From: CAZRVH01 sp964624905
Lineage (GTDB): Bacteria; Patescibacteriota; Gracilibacteria; Peribacterales; Peribacteraceae
Length of the DNA: 64,000 bases
Direction of reading: 5' to 3'
Assembly: GCA_964624905.1 (NCBI GenBank)
Contig: CAZUYK010000005.1
Span: forward strand, 1-64,000
Both the position numbers and the translations under genes were made by a program. Each line of letters begins with the position of its first letter. Positions within the stretch are counted from its first letter, which is position 1. Of this stretch, positions 19,375 through 28,115 are shown in pieces. Under the pieces are notes generated by a model. It made no database searches. It was not told the origin of the DNA and saw nothing but the letters and a program-made list of their open reading frames with translations.

Positions 19375-21413
19375 ATGACTAAAGATATGAAAATGAATGG
19401 CCAATCGGCAAATACCCAAGAGGATTTACTCAAATGGTTAAAAGAAAAGCTGCCGGAAGCATTCACGGAAGGGAAGATCGACCCTAAAAAATTGAAAACT
19501 TCGCTTGGCGAATCAGTTGATTCAAATAACGAACGTTATGGCCTCTCATGGGCTGGTAAAAACGATTGTTTCAAGCATATACAAGAACCAACTACTGCAA
19601 CGCTCAAGCCCTTACGAGATGAATCCGTGGACTTCGATACGACCAAGAACCTGTTTATCGAAGGCGATAACTTGCAAGTACTCAAAGTGCTTCAAAAATC
19701 GTATTACGGCAAAGTGAAAATGATCTATATCGACCCGCCGTATAACACGGGTAATGACAGCTTCATTTACCCCGACCGCTTTCAGGAAACCCAAGAGGAA
19801 TATATGGAGCGTGTTGGTGTCAAAGAAGAAGGTCATATAACTGGTGATGCCATGTGGCAAAAGAACAGCAAGGATAATGGACATTATCACAGCAATTGGC
19901 TGTCCATGATGTATCCACGTCTGTTTCTCGCCCGTAATCTGCTCCGAGACGATGGAGTAATCTTTGTGAGCATTGATGACCATGAAATTCATAATTTAAG
20001 GATAATTATGAATGAGATTTATGGAGAGGAAAACTTCATTGCCGAGTTAGTCTGGGAAAAAGGGCGAAAGAACGACGCCAAATTCTTTTCGGTAGGACAT
20101 GAGTACATTCTTGTTTTTGCAAAGTCACAGACAGTACTTCGTGAATCGAATACAATTTGGCGCGAAGAGAAACCAGGAGCGAAAGAAATTTGGGATATAT
20201 ATCAAAGCTTAAAAAAAGAGTATGCGTCTGAGAATGAAAAAATTGAAACAGGACTCTCGAAATGGTTTAAAGAACTTCCAAAAAATCACCCCTCAAAAGC
20301 TCTAAACCGCTATCGTCGAGTTGATGAATATGGTCCTTGGAGAGATAGGGATATTTCATGGCCGGGCGGAGGCGGACCAACTTATGATGTTATTCATCCG
20401 GTGACAAAACAGCCCTGCAAAGTACCTGAGCGTGGTTGGGGTTTCGCGACACAAGATGAAATGCTGCGTCAGATTAAATTGGGTCTTGTGGTTTTCAGAG
20501 ATGACCATACTCAACCCCCATTTAGAAAAGCACATTTATACCCAATCGCTGGTGAATTGCTAGGTGGTACTAATGAAGATGAAGAGTTTGAAGACGAGGA
20601 TGCAGATGACCAAGAGCTTGCAATGCAAGTGATGCCTAGTTGTATATATAAACAATCTCAGGTTGCTGTAAAAGCTCTTAGAAGGCTTATGGGTGGCAAA
20701 ATATTTAATAATCCCAAAGATTCTGAAATCTTGAAACGCTTGATAAGGTACTGCACCGATTCTCAGCAAGAGGCAGTTGTACTGGATTTCTTCGCTGGCT
20801 CAGGAACAACTGCACATGCGGTTATGCAAGCCAATGCAGAAGACGATGGAAACCGACGNNNNNNNNNNCTATTCAATTACCAGAAATATGCGACGAAAAA
20901 AGCGCAGCATATAAAGCGGGATTTAAGACAATTGCTGATATATCAAAAGAGCGAATCCGTCGCGCAGGCCAGATGATTAAGGATGAGACAAATGCTGATA
21001 TTGATTATGGAATCAAAATTTTTCAACACAGTGAAAGTAATTTCAAAATTTGGCGCAATAATGTTGCTAATGCAAAGGAGCTAGCTGAACAGATGCATAT
21101 GTTCATCGACAATCTTAAAACTGAGAGCACACAGGAGAATGTTCTCTACGAACTCATGCTGAAATCTGGATTGGATTTGAACGTACCAGTGGAGATGAAG
21201 AAGGTCGATGATAAAAAGTATTACGTACTCGATGGACGTAAACTGGTTGTGTGCTTGGAGGATGCAATGACACAGCCATTGGCTGACGCTGTGATTGCCC
21301 TGAAGCCGCAGAAAGTCATTTGTCTTGATGGTGCGTTCAAGGGCAACGATCAATTAAAGACGAACACTGCGCTTCAAATGGAAGCCGCACAGATTGATTT
21401 CCGCGTTATTTAA
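19375..21413 (+). CDS. mod: Type III restriction-modification DNA methyltransferase (Mod), interrupted by an assembly gap
   Basis: N6-adenine methyltransferase and recognition subunit of a type III system. Motif IV DPPYNTG is at about residues 119-125 and motif I DFFAGSGTTAHAV at about 470, the beta-class order expected of Mod; the target recognition region lies between. A 10-base N run (20859-20868) breaks the frame. Downstream the sequence resumes in another frame as IQLPEICDEKSAAYKAG, the conserved Mod continuation, and ends at 21413. The gene is therefore most likely intact, about 678 residues. The ATG at 19375 follows TACAAT (19359-19364). It heads a mod-Shedu-res operon. Confidence 0.92.
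20859..20868. other. Assembly gap of 10 N inside mod
   Basis: Ten N bases that look like a fixed-size filler. Keeping the conserved Mod frame on both sides requires 8 bases (or another number equal to 2 modulo 3). Confidence 0.9.
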
Positions 21414-21415
21414 TC

Positions 21416-22567
21416 ATGTTCGGAACTAACCCTACTGATGAAGAGTATCTGGCTGGCTATAAAGCAAACCAACTTAGAGTTGATCCATTTAGGAATGGTT
21501 CCGGTAAATTTATTAATGTAGCCACTGATTATGTAGACGATGTTGTTGAAATAAATGAACGCATAGGCTTAAAGGTTAAATTGATCAAAGCCAAAGAAGA
21601 TATTCAAAGTATTCAGTTAACTCGACTGGTAAAAAAAGATGGTGCGTGGGATCCACTGAGTGCAAGAACTTTGGATATGACATCGTTCAGTTTTGCTAAA
21701 TTAAAACACTTTTTGGAATTTATCTCTCAATTGGATTTACCCAGTTTAGGAAAGGAAAGGATTGAGTTAACACTTCAAATCGATGATCCTAATTTTCGCG
21801 AGAAATTATTTACAGCATTACAAACCGAAAAAGGCTTTAATTGTTTGAAGGAGCTTCTTGAACATGAAAGCATGGTTGGGCTGGGAGATATTGAAAATAT
21901 TGCTGATAAAAAATCCAAACTAGCAATGTTTGAAAAAATGCTAATGAGTCCTGAATACGTTCAAGAAAAAAAGAAAGAATGGGAACTTAAAAAAGAAGGT
22001 GACGAATGTGTGTGGCAACACTTCTTTGAAAACAATACGTGGATATTTGGATATTGTTTAGATTTTGTTTTCAATGCCCCACTGAGTGATGAAAAACTTG
22101 AACACGTACTTAGGGGGTCAGATTATTCCAATAAAGGAATTAAGCCCGATGCAATATTGAGAGCCAAAGGTTTCATTGATTCTCTATGTTTGGTTGAGAT
22201 AAAGACCCCAGATTCAAATTTATTAACCAAAGCCAGAATCGCGAGTTGGAAAGCCCATGCGGATTTAACAGAAGGAATAGCGCAATCTCATGTGGCAGCA
22301 TATGAAACGATCAAACGTATTCGTTTGGCTGTTAAAGATGGAGAAGGAAAAGAAACCGGCGAATATGCATACGGTATCGAACCAAAATCATATTTAATTA
22401 TCGGTAATCTTAAACAATTATTCCAAGAAGGAAACAATGAGATGATTGATATGGACAAACTCGCATCATTTGAGTTATTAAGAAAAAAAACTCTCAGTCC
22501 GGAAATAATTACGTTTGATGAATTGTTGGAAAGAGCCAAATTCATTGTTAGGCATAAATCATCATGA
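21416..22567 (+). CDS. Shedu-like nuclease (DUF4263 / SduA) between mod and res
   Basis: 383 residues. The C-terminal part (about 195-350) matches the Shedu SduA domain: WQHFFENNTWIFGYCLDFVF, then GIKPDAILRAKGFIDSLCLVEIKTPDSNLL, which holds the PD-(D/E)xK set (Asp about 245, Glu about 261, Lys about 263), then IAQSHVAAYE and SYLIIGN. Shedu proteins are single-gene anti-phage nucleases. The N-terminal half (about 1-190) is not a family I know and may be a sensor. The gene starts 2 nt after the mod stop and its TGA overlaps the res ATG (ATGA), so it is part of the type III operon. Confidence 0.85.
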   Translation: MFGTNPTDEEYLAGYKANQLRVDPFRNGSGKFINVATDYVDDVVEINERIGLKVKLIKAKEDIQSIQLTRLVKKDGAWDPLSARTLDMTSFSFAKLKHFLEFISQLDLPSLGKERIELTLQIDDPNFREKLFTALQTEKGFNCLKELLEHESMVGLGDIENIADKKSKLAMFEKMLMSPEYVQEKKKEWELKKEGDECVWQHFFENNTWIFGYCLDFVFNAPLSDEKLEHVLRGSDYSNKGIKPDAILRAKGFIDSLCLVEIKTPDSNLLTKARIASWKAHADLTEGIAQSHVAAYETIKRIRLAVKDGEGKETGEYAYGIEPKSYLIIGNLKQLFQEGNNEMIDMDKLASFELLRKKTLSPEIITFDELLERAKFIVRHKSS

Positions 22568-25269
22568 AGCTCCAATTCGACCCTTCACAGGCGTATCAGC
22601 TCGACGCGATCAATGCGATTGCCGACCTCTTTGAAGGCCAGCCACTTGCCAAGGGCGACTTTGAGCTGCAAATGGCACAACCGTCAGGGCAATTGCAACT
22701 CGACGGTAATTTGCTTATTGGCAACAACCTTGTGCTGGATCAATCGAGCATCGTGCAGAACCTTCACGCCGTGCAGGAACGTAACGGCATTGAAAAATCG
22801 GACGTAACAAGTGGGTTCTTTTTACCGCTGACATTACCAGCCAAACAAGAGACTCGCCTCGCCGAAGGTTTGCATTTCTCCTTGGAAATGGAAACAGGTA
22901 CGGGCAAGACGTATGTCTACCTCCGCACCATCCACGAATTGCATAAGCGATACGGCTTTAAGAAATTCGTTATCGTCGTACCGAGCATCGCTATTAAAGA
23001 AGGCGTATTGAAGAACCTACAAATCACCAAGGAACACTTCGATACGCTCTACGATAAGCCCGAAATGGACTTCCGTGTGTATGACCCGAAGAAACGCGGC
23101 CAGATCAAACAGTTTGCTACAACCAACGCTCTGCAATTACTTGTAATTAATATTGATTCCTTTGCCAAGGAGGATACGAATATCATGTATCAGAATAGTG
23201 ACTGGGGTGTTCCTATTGAGTTCGTGAAGGCGACCCATCCTATCGTGATTGTAGATGAGCCACAGAATATGGAGACAGACATCCGCCGGAAAGCTATTGC
23301 GAACCTGAATCCGCTTTGCACTCTGCGCTATTCCGCAACCCATAAGAACCAATACAACCTCGTCTATCGCCTCGATCCTGTAAAGGCATATGACTTGGGA
23401 CTCGTGAAAAAGATTGAGGTTGATAGCGTGATCGACGAAGGCGGGATGAACGACGCATATGTAAAATTGATTAGCGTGTCGTCGGCTAAGAATTCTATCA
23501 GTATTAAGCTCGAAATCGACGTGAACACTCCCGATGGCATCAAACGTAAAACTGTGAGCATCCGCAAGAGTCCCAAGGGTATGACCGAGAGCGACCTGTA
23601 TAAACTCAGCAACGAACGCGAGGTGTACCGTGACGGCTACAGCATCGCATCTGTTGACGTGAAATTGCAGACGATCACGTTCAGCAACGGTAACACCCTT
23701 GAAATCGGGAAAACCCAAGGAGGCAACCGCGAGGCTATCATGCGCCTACAGATTCAAAAGACCATTGAGACACACTTCGCCAAGGAACGCAGTCTGCGCG
23801 ACAAAGGAATCAAAGTGCTTTCACTGTTCTTTGTGGATCGTGTGTCGAATTACCGAGAGTACAATGACAACTCTGTAACAAAGGGAAAATTCGCGCTGTG
23901 GTTTGAGGAAATATTCAAAGAGGTTGCCAGTCGTCCTCAATATAAAGGGCTGATTCCGTATGCGGTTGAAGATGTGCATAACGGATACTTCTCCCAAGAT
24001 AAAAAGGGAATCCTTAAAGATACCAATGGTACGACCAAAGACGATGACGACACATACGCCCTTATCATGAAGGAAAAAGAAAAATTGTTGTCCTCGGATG
24101 TACCGCTGCGCTTTATTTTCTCTCACTCCGCGCTACGTGAGGGGTGGGACAATCCGAATGTGTTTCAGATTTGTACTCTTAATGAAACGCGCTCAGACAT
24201 GAAGAAACGTCAGGAAATCGGCCGTGGTCTGCGTCTTCCCGTGAATCAAGACGGACAGCGCATCTATGATCGTGATTTAAACGTACTCACGGTGACAGCA
24301 AATGAGAGCTACGAGGACTTTGCCAAGAGCTTACAGACCGAAATAGAGCAGGATTGTGGCGTGAATTTCGCCGGTCGTATCAAAGATGCCAAAAAACGCA
24401 CTGAGATTACGCTCAAAAAGGGCTACAAACTCGATGAAAACTTCAAAGCTCTATGGGAGCGTATCAAGCACAAAACGCGTTATCAGGTCAGCTATGACAC
24501 TGAGACGCTAATTACTGATGCAGCAAAGGCCATTGCAGCCAAAGAATTTACAGCCCCCAAGATTCGCTACTTGAAGGGCGCGATCACCATGAGCTCAAAA
24601 GGTGTCGGCACTGAGTTCCGCGACGTAGACGAACGCACGGTTGAAGCGAAGATCAGTGGTATTCCCGATGTGCTCAGTTACATTCAAGACAAAACACTCC
24701 TCACAAAGGACACGATTTGTCGGATTATTCTGGAATCTGGCAAAACCGCCGACATTTTGAAGAATCCTCAGCAATTTATGGATGCAGCCGTGCAGGAGAT
24801 CAATAGGATTCTGCGAGGTATGATGGTTGATGGAATCAAATATGAAAAAATAGCGGATGATCATTGGGCGATGGAACGTTTTGAGAACGCAGAACTGAAA
24901 GGCTACTTGGAAGATATGGTGAAAGTACAACAGCAGGAGAAGACATTGTACGACTACGTAAAAATAGATTCCGATGTTGAGACACAGTTTGCCAAGGACT
25001 TGGAGAGCCGTACCGACGTGCAGTTCTACGTGAAGTTGCCGGGCTGGTTCAAAATTGATACGCCTATCGGCAGCTATAACCCTGACTGGGCGATTGTCTT
25101 TGAAAAGGATGAACGGGTGTACTTCGTGGCTGAAACAAAGTCGTCGCTTGATGTCGATGATCTGCGTGTGCAGGAGGATATGAAAATTAGATGCGGTACG
25201 CGTCACTTTGAACAACTAGACGGTGTGCATTTTAAAAAAGTGACGCACCTGAGCGAAATCGTCTTATAA
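22564..25269 (+). CDS. res: Type III restriction endonuclease subunit Res
   Basis: 901 residues; SF2 helicase/ATPase plus nuclease that cleaves when two unmethylated sites are met, working with Mod. Walker A METGTGKTYVY (about 109-119), DEPQN box (about 229) and later helicase motifs (SALREGWDNPNVFQIC, then QEIGRGLRLP) are present. The C-terminal nuclease shows NPDWAIVFEKDERVYFVAETK (about 839-858), the PD-(D/E)xK motif of Res proteins. The length is usual. Its start is coupled to the Shedu-like gene. Confidence 0.95.
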   Translation: MKLQFDPSQAYQLDAINAIADLFEGQPLAKGDFELQMAQPSGQLQLDGNLLIGNNLVLDQSSIVQNLHAVQERNGIEKSDVTSGFFLPLTLPAKQETRLAEGLHFSLEMETGTGKTYVYLRTIHELHKRYGFKKFVIVVPSIAIKEGVLKNLQITKEHFDTLYDKPEMDFRVYDPKKRGQIKQFATTNALQLLVINIDSFAKEDTNIMYQNSDWGVPIEFVKATHPIVIVDEPQNMETDIRRKAIANLNPLCTLRYSATHKNQYNLVYRLDPVKAYDLGLVKKIEVDSVIDEGGMNDAYVKLISVSSAKNSISIKLEIDVNTPDGIKRKTVSIRKSPKGMTESDLYKLSNEREVYRDGYSIASVDVKLQTITFSNGNTLEIGKTQGGNREAIMRLQIQKTIETHFAKERSLRDKGIKVLSLFFVDRVSNYREYNDNSVTKGKFALWFEEIFKEVASRPQYKGLIPYAVEDVHNGYFSQDKKGILKDTNGTTKDDDDTYALIMKEKEKLLSSDVPLRFIFSHSALREGWDNPNVFQICTLNETRSDMKKRQEIGRGLRLPVNQDGQRIYDRDLNVLTVTANESYEDFAKSLQTEIEQDCGVNFAGRIKDAKKRTEITLKKGYKLDENFKALWERIKHKTRYQVSYDTETLITDAAKAIAAKEFTAPKIRYLKGAITMSSKGVGTEFRDVDERTVEAKISGIPDVLSYIQDKTLLTKDTICRIILESGKTADILKNPQQFMDAAVQEINRILRGMMVDGIKYEKIADDHWAMERFENAELKGYLEDMVKVQQQEKTLYDYVKIDSDVETQFAKDLESRTDVQFYVKLPGWFKIDTPIGSYNPDWAIVFEKDERVYFVAETKSSLDVDDLRVQEDMKIRCGTRHFEQLDGVHFKKVTHLSEIVL

Positions 25270-25456
25270 TCTACCTCGGGAAATGCCCTATAAACTACGT
25301 AAGGGTTCTTTGCCTATCTTTCCTTCAATTCTTTATCTGCGTTGATCCTACGTTCGTTTCCGTGACAAATTATATCGTTCCCCCTATTCAAGGGGCATTC
25401 TGGAACAGATATTTTGATATCAAGCGGTAAAAATGGAAATAAATACCACCCAGAGA

Positions 25457-25481
25457 CTACTACTTACTAGGTATGTAGTAG
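25457..25481. repeat. Inverted repeat downstream of res
   Basis: CTACTAC (25457-25463) and GTAGTAG (25475-25481) around an 11-base centre, lying about 95 bases upstream of the next ORF. It could be an operator for the following small gene. The region 25270-25554 holds no other recognisable gene. Confidence 0.45.
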
Positions 25482-25503
25482 GTCAGAAAATTGGATTTTT
25501 TAT

Positions 25504-25547
25504 GAGATAAAGGTGATCCCAGGCCTGGGTATTTTATCTCCTTTTTT
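25504..25547 (+). terminator. Strong intrinsic terminator after the type III operon
   Basis: GAGATAAA (25504-25511) pairs with TTTATCTC (25533-25540) around an inner perfect palindrome CCCAGGCCTGGG (25518-25529), followed by CTTTTTTATTTTTT. It ends only a few bases before the ATG at 25555, so it may act as an attenuator for that gene. Confidence 0.75.
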
Positions 25548-25554
25548 ATTTTTT

Positions 25555-25797
25555 ATGAGTACTGAATCGGGTCCACAGCTTAACCACATTGAATTTCTTC
25601 ACGAAGATGATGGCCAAAAAGTCGCAATGAAACTCGTGCCTGTAAGGATAAGCCCTACGCGGGCCACTCTTGGAATTTTCCGAGATAGCGAAACTGATAA
25701 ATTGTATCTCGTCGCTCTCTCAAAGGAGAAAAAAATGCCTAAGTTTATTATAGATGAACTGAAGGTATCCAATGACGAGGCGGCTCATGACAGTTAA
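25555..25797 (+). CDS. Small hypothetical protein
   Basis: 80 residues from the ATG at 25555 (MSTESGPQLNHIEFLHEDDG). A GTG start at 25513 would lie inside the terminator stem and is unlikely. No family recognised. No ribosome binding site precedes the ATG, only a T-rich tract. Confidence 0.5.
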   Translation: MSTESGPQLNHIEFLHEDDGQKVAMKLVPVRISPTRATLGIFRDSETDKLYLVALSKEKKMPKFIIDELKVSNDEAAHDS

Positions 25798-25811
25798 ATA
25801 ATCCTGATCTT

Positions 25812-25865
25812 TGAATGTCCTAGTGTTTTGAATGCAGTTCAGCATTTTATTCGCTAGGACATTCA
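25812..25865. repeat. Nested inverted repeat (12-bp outer stem, 5-bp inner stem)
   Basis: TGAATGTCCTAG (25812-25823) and CTAGGACATTCA (25854-25865) are perfect complements. Within the loop AATGC and GCATT also pair. No T-tract follows, so it is not a standard terminator. It lies between two small ORFs in the island. Confidence 0.7.
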
Positions 25866-25916
25866 GAGATTAATCCTCGTTTTATTTCATCATTTTCATT
25901 TCCTTTCTTCATTGCC

Positions 25917-26225
25917 ATGAAACTCCACCCAGCCAAATTTACTATTAACCGGAGCAAAGAAATATTTTTAGGGAAGGGGCATCCTCCAACTATTGCTCAG
26001 AATTTGCATCGCGGTGCTTGTGATGTATTCCTTGATGAATGCGGCACAGAAGATCGCGCATTACTAGTGTTGTATCCAGGTAGCATTCGCTTTTTAGAGA
26101 AAGAAATTGAATTAGGGGCATATGACAAAATACCTCAATTAAGAGAGGTCATTCAGGCGATGTCGAGTTATATATCTAAAAATCCATCGAATGATGAGCA
26201 TCGCTGCTTTGTTTTAATAGATTAG
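25917..26225 (+). CDS. Small hypothetical protein
   Basis: 102 residues starting MKLHPAKFTINRSKEIFLGKG, soluble, three cysteines. No family recognised. It lies 63 nt upstream of the serine recombinase on the same strand, so it could be an accessory (directionality) protein, but nothing in the sequence shows that. Confidence 0.5.
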   Translation: MKLHPAKFTINRSKEIFLGKGHPPTIAQNLHRGACDVFLDECGTEDRALLVLYPGSIRFLEKEIELGAYDKIPQLREVIQAMSSYISKNPSNDEHRCFVLID

Positions 26226-26288
26226 TGAAATATGCATTTTTTGGCTTATTTAAGCCAAATGTTATGATGCTGCAATACCTTCAGCACC

Positions 26289-27902
26289 TTGGAAAAATTT
26301 GCTTTCCCATATTGTCGGGTTTCCTCCGTTCGTCAGTTAGACGAAGGTCGTTCGATGGAGGAGCAAAAGCCAATGCTTACTGCTTATGCAGAACGTGAGG
26401 GCTACAAGGTACTGGAGGTATTTGAAGACAAGGCAAAGACTGCAACCAAGATGTTGGGAAGAGATGAACTAGAGCGTGCAATCGATGCTGTTATTACCTG
26501 TAAGAAGAGCCGACCAGATGCACAGGTTGCCCTTGTAGTTCAGGACGTGGATCGCCTTGCCCGTAATGAACTCGATTACCAATTAATTTTAAAAGATTTA
26601 AATGATGCAGGGATTATATTGCTATCCATGAACCAGCCGGGGATAAATGATTCGATAGAGGGACTATTGCAGGGAGGTATTGTGTCTCTCGTAGCTGCAT
26701 ACTCGTCACGGCTCACGGGGCGTAAAGTTAAGAATATGGCAGCACAAATGGTTAGGAAGGGGCTGACAACATTTAAGGCTCCACTTGGCTATAACAATGT
26801 AAATAGGGGCACGATAGATAACCCTGACCGTGGTCATGTTGAACTTGATCCTGATGCTGCGCCAAAAGTGAGGCGTGTCTTTGAGGACTATGCGACAGGG
26901 CAGTTTTCTCTACCGGAAGTTGCAGAGAGGGCCAATGCGGATGGTTTGCGGTCTAAGAGTGGCAATCTTTTACAGCGAAGTACTATCGAGCAAATTATTA
27001 AAAATCCATTTTTTATTGGAAAACTCAGATGCAAAGGAGAGGTAATTGATGGTGAGCATGTGCCATTAATAGATGACACGTTGTTTGCTCGTTGCAGGGC
27101 GGTTCTATCGGAGCATGGACATCACTCCAGCAGGAAGCGCATACCTGAGAACCACGCTAAGTTCTTTCTGAAGAAATTTTTAAGATGCGGAATGTGCGGC
27201 TATGACAAGATAACTGGTGAATGCGCCACAGGGCGTAGTAAGCGTTACGATTACTATCGTTGTATACGTCCAAAGAAAGACCCTGCCTACCACTCTAATA
27301 GAGGTGGCTGCGCGGATATGCTGACTATCGAAGGCCAAGTAGAGAGTTTTTTCGGTTTATTTGTCCTCAGCCCTGATGTTATGCAGGAGGTAGTCGAACG
27401 CGCAAAGACCGTTCTGACCGAGATGCATGGTCATAACGATAAGGAAAAGGATAGGCTAGATGCAGAGATGAAACGATTGGAAAAACAGCGTCAAACATAT
27501 GAAATAAAACTAGGTGACGGCCTTATTAGCGATGAAGTATTTGAGCGTAACCATAAGCGTATCGAGGCAGAGATGCGTACTGCAAAACTTCGTATCGCTG
27601 AAATCGAAAGCACCCGCAAGGATAATTCCAAGCTATTCGTAGCATTAGTGAAACTTGCGCGTAACTTGCCTTATGCCTATCTGAAATCTTCACCAGAAGT
27701 GAAAAAGATGTACCTGACGGTGTTTTGGGAATATTTTGATATTGCGGGACAAGAGATAACCAAGGCAGTCCCGTCAAAAGCCATTATCGCGCTTTTGAAC
27801 GAAAATCTTATTTCTCTTAGGAATGCTTCAGCGGGAGACCTGATTTTAATAAGGAAGATATGGCTCCCCGACTTGGATTCGAACCAAGAACCCTCTCGTT
27901 AA
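26289..27902 (+). CDS. Large serine recombinase (integrase) of the AT-rich island, overlapping tRNA-Asn
   Basis: 537 residues with a TTG start. Catalytic domain at the N-terminus (FPYCRVSSVRQ, candidate nucleophile Ser12; QDVDRLARNELDY), recombinase domain (about 160-290), zinc ribbon CGMCG...CIRPKK...GGC (about 298-345) and a coiled coil (about 380-440). The final about 14 residues (LPDLDSNQEPSR) are read from the antisense strand of the tRNA-Asn 3' half, the common layout when an integrase gene borders its attachment site. It is the likely integrase of the 9.66-27.87 kb island. It is only weakly similar by eye to the recombinase at 8081. Confidence 0.95.
   Translation: MEKFAFPYCRVSSVRQLDEGRSMEEQKPMLTAYAEREGYKVLEVFEDKAKTATKMLGRDELERAIDAVITCKKSRPDAQVALVVQDVDRLARNELDYQLILKDLNDAGIILLSMNQPGINDSIEGLLQGGIVSLVAAYSSRLTGRKVKNMAAQMVRKGLTTFKAPLGYNNVNRGTIDNPDRGHVELDPDAAPKVRRVFEDYATGQFSLPEVAERANADGLRSKSGNLLQRSTIEQIIKNPFFIGKLRCKGEVIDGEHVPLIDDTLFARCRAVLSEHGHHSSRKRIPENHAKFFLKKFLRCGMCGYDKITGECATGRSKRYDYYRCIRPKKDPAYHSNRGGCADMLTIEGQVESFFGLFVLSPDVMQEVVERAKTVLTEMHGHNDKEKDRLDAEMKRLEKQRQTYEIKLGDGLISDEVFERNHKRIEAEMRTAKLRIAEIESTRKDNSKLFVALVKLARNLPYAYLKSSPEVKKMYLTVFWEYFDIAGQEITKAVPSKAIIALLNENLISLRNASAGDLILIRKIWLPDLDSNQEPSR
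27861..27869. other. Putative right attachment core in tRNA-Asn
   Basis: TGGCTCCCC on the plus strand equals the CCA end of tRNA-Asn and repeats the 9 bases at 9655-9663. DNA to the left is island, to the right tRNA. Confidence 0.55.
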
Positions 27903-27935
27903 CAGCGAGATGCTCTACCATTGAGCTATCGGGGA
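27861..27935 (-). tRNA. tRNA-Asn (anticodon GTT)
   Basis: 75 nt with encoded CCA. The 5' TCCCCGA pairs with TCGGGGA before discriminator G. The D arm GCTC...GAGC, anticodon stem CTCGC/ACGAG region with loop TGTTAAC (anticodon GTT), and T arm CTTGG-TTCGAAT-CCAAG are all present. Its 3' end is the island's integration site. A conserved structured leader ends 7 nt upstream of it. Confidence 0.96.
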
Positions 27936-27942
27936 ATACGTA

Positions 27943-28030
27943 GGCATGAAAGGCAACCCTCCGGGTTTCCCTTCATGGGCTACCCTTCCGGCAAGGTGCG
28001 TCTGCACTTCGGGCAAAGCCCTCGTTCGAC
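27943..28030 (-). ncRNA. Structured leader element, copy A (upstream of tRNA-Asn)
   Basis: 88 nt, read on the minus strand, 83 percent identical without gaps (73 of 88 by hand alignment) to 40828-40915 upstream of tmRNA. It begins GTCGAACGAG and ends TTTCATGCC, 7 nt before the mature tRNA. Predicted hairpins: GGGC-TTT-GCCC, and a long terminal stem CATGAAGGG...CCTTTCATG capped by CCC-GGA-GGG. Compensatory changes versus copy B support an RNA fold. Confidence 0.7.
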
Positions 28031-28085
28031 GCGTGTTGTTTCATTTAATAGAAAGATCAGCCGCGCTATCCTAAACGGCTGGTCG

Positions 28086-28115
28086 ATTATACGCAAGAAA
28101 AGATCCTCCTCACAA
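28086..28115 (-). promoter_or_regulatory. Probable promoter of the tRNA-Asn transcript
   Basis: On the minus strand TTGTGA (28115-28110), an 18-base spacer and perfect TATAAT (28091-28086). Transcription from about 28079 would make a leader of about 144 nt containing the structured element, then tRNA-Asn. Confidence 0.6.

Larger units (their letters stand above)
9655..27869. mobile_element. AT-rich defence island integrated at tRNA-Asn
   Basis: About 18.2 kb bounded by TGGCTCCCC repeats. It carries two recombinases (tyrosine at 17604, serine at 26289), XRE and HTH proteins, and several defence genes: GmrSD-type, type III R-M with Shedu, and a DUF2779 nuclease. By eye it is clearly lower in GC than both flanks. 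The serine recombinase at the right end overlaps the tRNA and is the likely integrase. The internal tyrosine recombinase suggests the island is itself composite. Confidence 0.65.

Noticed and set aside
20973..21413. Separate small gene after the N run
   Set aside because: It is the C-terminal part of Mod; the upstream sequence back to the gap is conserved Mod sequence in the same frame.
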